Notes under the pieces: generated by a model | Database searches by the model: none | What the model saw: only the letters and a program-made list of their open reading frames with translations | Told to the model about the DNA's origin: nothing | Made by a program: the position numbers and the translations under genes | In this document: positions 32,785 to 34,092 of the stretch, piece after piece | How the letters are laid out: each line of letters opens with the position of its first letter | How positions within the stretch are numbered: the first letter of the stretch is position 1 | DNA from: Nitrospira sp. CG24A | GTDB lineage: Bacteria; Nitrospirota; Nitrospiria; Nitrospirales; Nitrospiraceae | NCBI GenBank assembly: GCA_002869925.2 | Contig: NEWT02000009.1 | Location: forward strand, 44,794-78,885 | DNA length: 34,092 nucleotides | Direction: 5' to 3'

Positions 32785-33792
32785 CTATGCACTTAACTCC
32801 AGCATGCCCGGTTGTTCCAGAGTCGCACCATGGAGGATTACATGCGAGCCCTCGCTAAATTCGAACAACGCTTTGCCACTGAAAGTGCGTGCCGTGCCTA
32901 CCTGGCTCAGCTGCGGTGGCCAACTGGGTTCTGTTGCCCTCAGTGCACAACCAGTGGCAGTTGGACCACCACAAGATGCCTCCTGATGTGCCGCCGATGT
33001 GGGTACCAAGCTTCGGTCACGGCAGGAACGATCTTCCATCGAACCCGCCTTCCATTACAGGACTGGTTCCGCGCGATGTGGTGGATGACTGATCAGAAGC
33101 AACGCCTCAGTGCGTTGGGACTGCAACGACTCCTAGGCATCGGTAGTTACAGAACGGCATGGTCGTGGCTACAGAAACTGCGACGCGCATTGATACTGCC
33201 GGATTGGGACAGATTGCGAAGCCACGTTGAAGTGGACGAAATACAGATGGGACGCATTGAAGCGGAAGGAAGCCGCCGGAGCTTAGAAAGCAAAGCCCTC
33301 GTGGCAATCGCCACGCAGATCGATGGAAAAGGGGTTGGCCGCATCCGGCTACGCCGAATTTCCTCCGCCTCTCCAAGTCAGCTTATCGCCTTCGTGAAAC
33401 ACGTCGTTGAGCCAGGCTCCATAGTCATTACAGACGGATGGAAGGCCTATGCGGGATTGAAACAGGAAGGCTTCAAACACCGACCTCGCTTAATCAACAC
33501 CAGCGGCAAAACAGCGCCGGCCTTGCTGCCTCGCGTGCACCGAGTAGCCTCCTTATTTAAACGCTGGCTGGTAAGTACGCACCAAGGTGCCTTATCCCGT
33601 CAACAACTTGATTGTTATCTCAATGAATTCACGGTTCGGTTTAACCGTCGAACCTCCAGAGACCGTTGGCAACTATTCTACAAACTTGTCGCGCAGGCTG
33701 TTGTCATTGAGCCTGCCCCCTACTCAAGACTGGTTGCAAGTACCTCCTAGAACTCTGTATTTTAGGCGACGAAACTGGAGTTAAGTGCATAG
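32785..33792 (+). mobile_element. IS1595-type insertion sequence
   Basis: A 1008-base element is bounded by perfect 18-base inverted repeats, ctatgcacttaactccag at 32785-32802 and its complement at 33775-33792. It contains one transposase gene. An 8-base target duplication, usual for the family, is not found: the left flank is cgaataac and the right flank tcattcgc. The insertion may therefore be old, or the ends may extend slightly further. It lies between copD and amoC. Confidence 0.85.
32812..33750 (+). CDS. IS1595 family transposase
   Basis: This transposase of up to 312 residues has an N-terminal zinc ribbon (CCPQC near 41-45 and CRRCG near 60-64). The ISXO2-like catalytic domain follows, with the first acidic residue in HVEVDEIQMG and the second in VITDGWKAY. 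The region RVHRVASLFKRWLVSTHQG holds the third catalytic area. The final YLNEFTVRFNRR is typical. The frame is complete. An inner ATG at 32830 or 32842 may be the true start. It is probably able to move if expressed. Confidence 0.9.
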   Translation: MFQSRTMEDYMRALAKFEQRFATESACRAYLAQLRWPTGFCCPQCTTSGSWTTTRCLLMCRRCGYQASVTAGTIFHRTRLPLQDWFRAMWWMTDQKQRLSALGLQRLLGIGSYRTAWSWLQKLRRALILPDWDRLRSHVEVDEIQMGRIEAEGSRRSLESKALVAIATQIDGKGVGRIRLRRISSASPSQLIAFVKHVVEPGSIVITDGWKAYAGLKQEGFKHRPRLINTSGKTAPALLPRVHRVASLFKRWLVSTHQGALSRQQLDCYLNEFTVRFNRRTSRDRWQLFYKLVAQAVVIEPAPYSRLVASTS

Positions 33793-33849
33793 TCATTCGC
33801 ACGCATATTGCATGTGGAAAGGATGCAGCTTTCACCTTGGATATTCTAC

Positions 33850-33879
33850 TTGACATCAAGAAACTGTATCCGCTAATCT
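33850..33879 (+). promoter_or_regulatory. Promoter of amoC
   Basis: TTGACA at 33850-33855 and TAATCT at 33874-33879 are 18 bases apart, the same spacing as the hao promoter, and both begin CTTGACATC. Transcription would start near 33886, about 98 bases before amoC. The -35 lies 58 bases inside the right flank of the insertion sequence. Confidence 0.6.
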
Positions 33880-33923
33880 CCCGCCACGCAGATCAAACGG
33901 TGGCAATAGTAGCAATGTTCCGT

Positions 33924-33940
33924 CGGAGAATTTTTCTCCG
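33924..33940 (+). promoter_or_regulatory. Hairpin in the amoC leader
   Basis: cggagaa (33924-33930) pairs with ttctccg (33934-33940) around a ttt loop, with flanking ttc/gaa able to extend it across a bulge. It lies in the predicted leader between promoter and ribosome binding site. It could affect transcript stability or act as an operator; no T-run follows, so it is not a terminator. Confidence 0.45.
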
Positions 33941-33983
33941 GAATAAGCGGTGGGTCTCAATCACTTAACAAGGAGGTCAGGGT

Positions 33984-34092
33984 ATGGCGAGTACAACCAC
34001 ATGGGGGGGAGGGAGCGACAACAAGAGCGGCTACGATATGTCGCTCTGGTACGATTCCAGGCCCCTCAAGATCGGCTGGTTTGCAATGTTGG
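33984..34092 (+). CDS. amoC: Ammonia monooxygenase subunit C, 5' part
   Basis: The first 36 codons are present before the window ends. The start MASTTTWGGGSDNK is followed by SGYDMSLWYDS and PLKIGWFAML, the diagnostic N-terminus of bacterial AmoC ahead of its first membrane segment. AAGGAGG at 33970-33976 is 7 bases before the ATG. AmoC is a membrane subunit of the copper enzyme that oxidises ammonia to hydroxylamine, the substrate of HaoA. amoA and amoB are expected downstream, outside the window. The gene is cut by the window edge, not broken. Confidence 0.95.
   Translation, partial: MASTTTWGGGSDNKSGYDMSLWYDSRPLKIGWFAML

Noticed and set aside
32777-33800. Target site duplication around the insertion sequence
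   Set aside because: The 8 bases on the left (cgaataac) and right (tcattcgc) do not match, so no duplication is claimed.
1-34092. tRNA, rRNA or CRISPR features
   Set aside because: I saw no cloverleaf with a TTCGA-type arm, no rRNA-like sequence and no short regular repeats with spacers.

Overview
The window comes from a comammox (complete ammonia-oxidising) Nitrospira or a very close relative. It holds the 5' end of amoC (start MASTTTWGGG, then YDMSLWYDS), a haoA-haoB-cycA-cycB hydroxylamine oxidation operon, a complete system I cytochrome c maturation operon (ccmABCDEFGHI), copC/copD, NirK-like copper proteins, and the small dispersed inverted-end repeats typical of a Nitrospira-like chromosome. 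The assignment rests on gene content and reading of protein motifs; no database search was possible.

Left part (1-8.5 kb). An uncharacterised minus-strand protein faces an AsmA-family membrane protein. Next comes a polytopic membrane protein on the minus strand, then a plus-strand cassette: a monohaem cytochrome c, two tandem NirK-like cupredoxins and a DUF1566 (Lcl_C) secreted protein, closed by a strong G/C-stem terminator. A decayed second copy of the membrane protein gene lies on the far side, so the cassette sits between direct repeats. The two NirK-like proteins have lost opposite halves of the NirK copper ligand set, which is the most striking observation in the window.

Middle (8.5-21.7 kb, all minus strand). 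Read in the direction of transcription, the order is ccmA, ccmB, ccmC, ccmD, ccmE, ccmF, ccmG, ccmH, ccmI, a stand-alone secreted copy of the CcmI C-terminal domain, haoA, haoB, cycA, cycB. Many junctions overlap by ATGA, GTGA or TGATG. The Ccm proteins attach haem to the 16 CXXCH sites of HaoA, CycA and CycB encoded just downstream. HaoA takes electrons from the oxidation of the AMO product hydroxylamine, and CycA and CycB pass them towards the quinone pool. CcmI carries three tandem copies of its periplasmic C-terminal domain instead of one. A well-formed promoter with a palindrome in its spacer lies upstream of haoA.

Right part (21.9-34.1 kb). A truncated duplicate of a secreted protein gene and the full copy (27.1 kb) are in the same orientation. 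Between them are an unknown membrane protein, two glycine-zipper lipoproteins, a DUF167/YggU protein, a NorD/CbbO-like helical-repeat protein whose C-terminus runs into a dispersed repeat, and a ferredoxin:thioredoxin reductase beta-like protein. Three paralogous secreted, C-terminally anchored proteins follow, then copC and an unusual CopD-cytochrome c-thioredoxin-like fusion. An IS1595-type insertion sequence with perfect 18-bp ends separates these genes from the amoC promoter and amoC, which is cut by the window edge.
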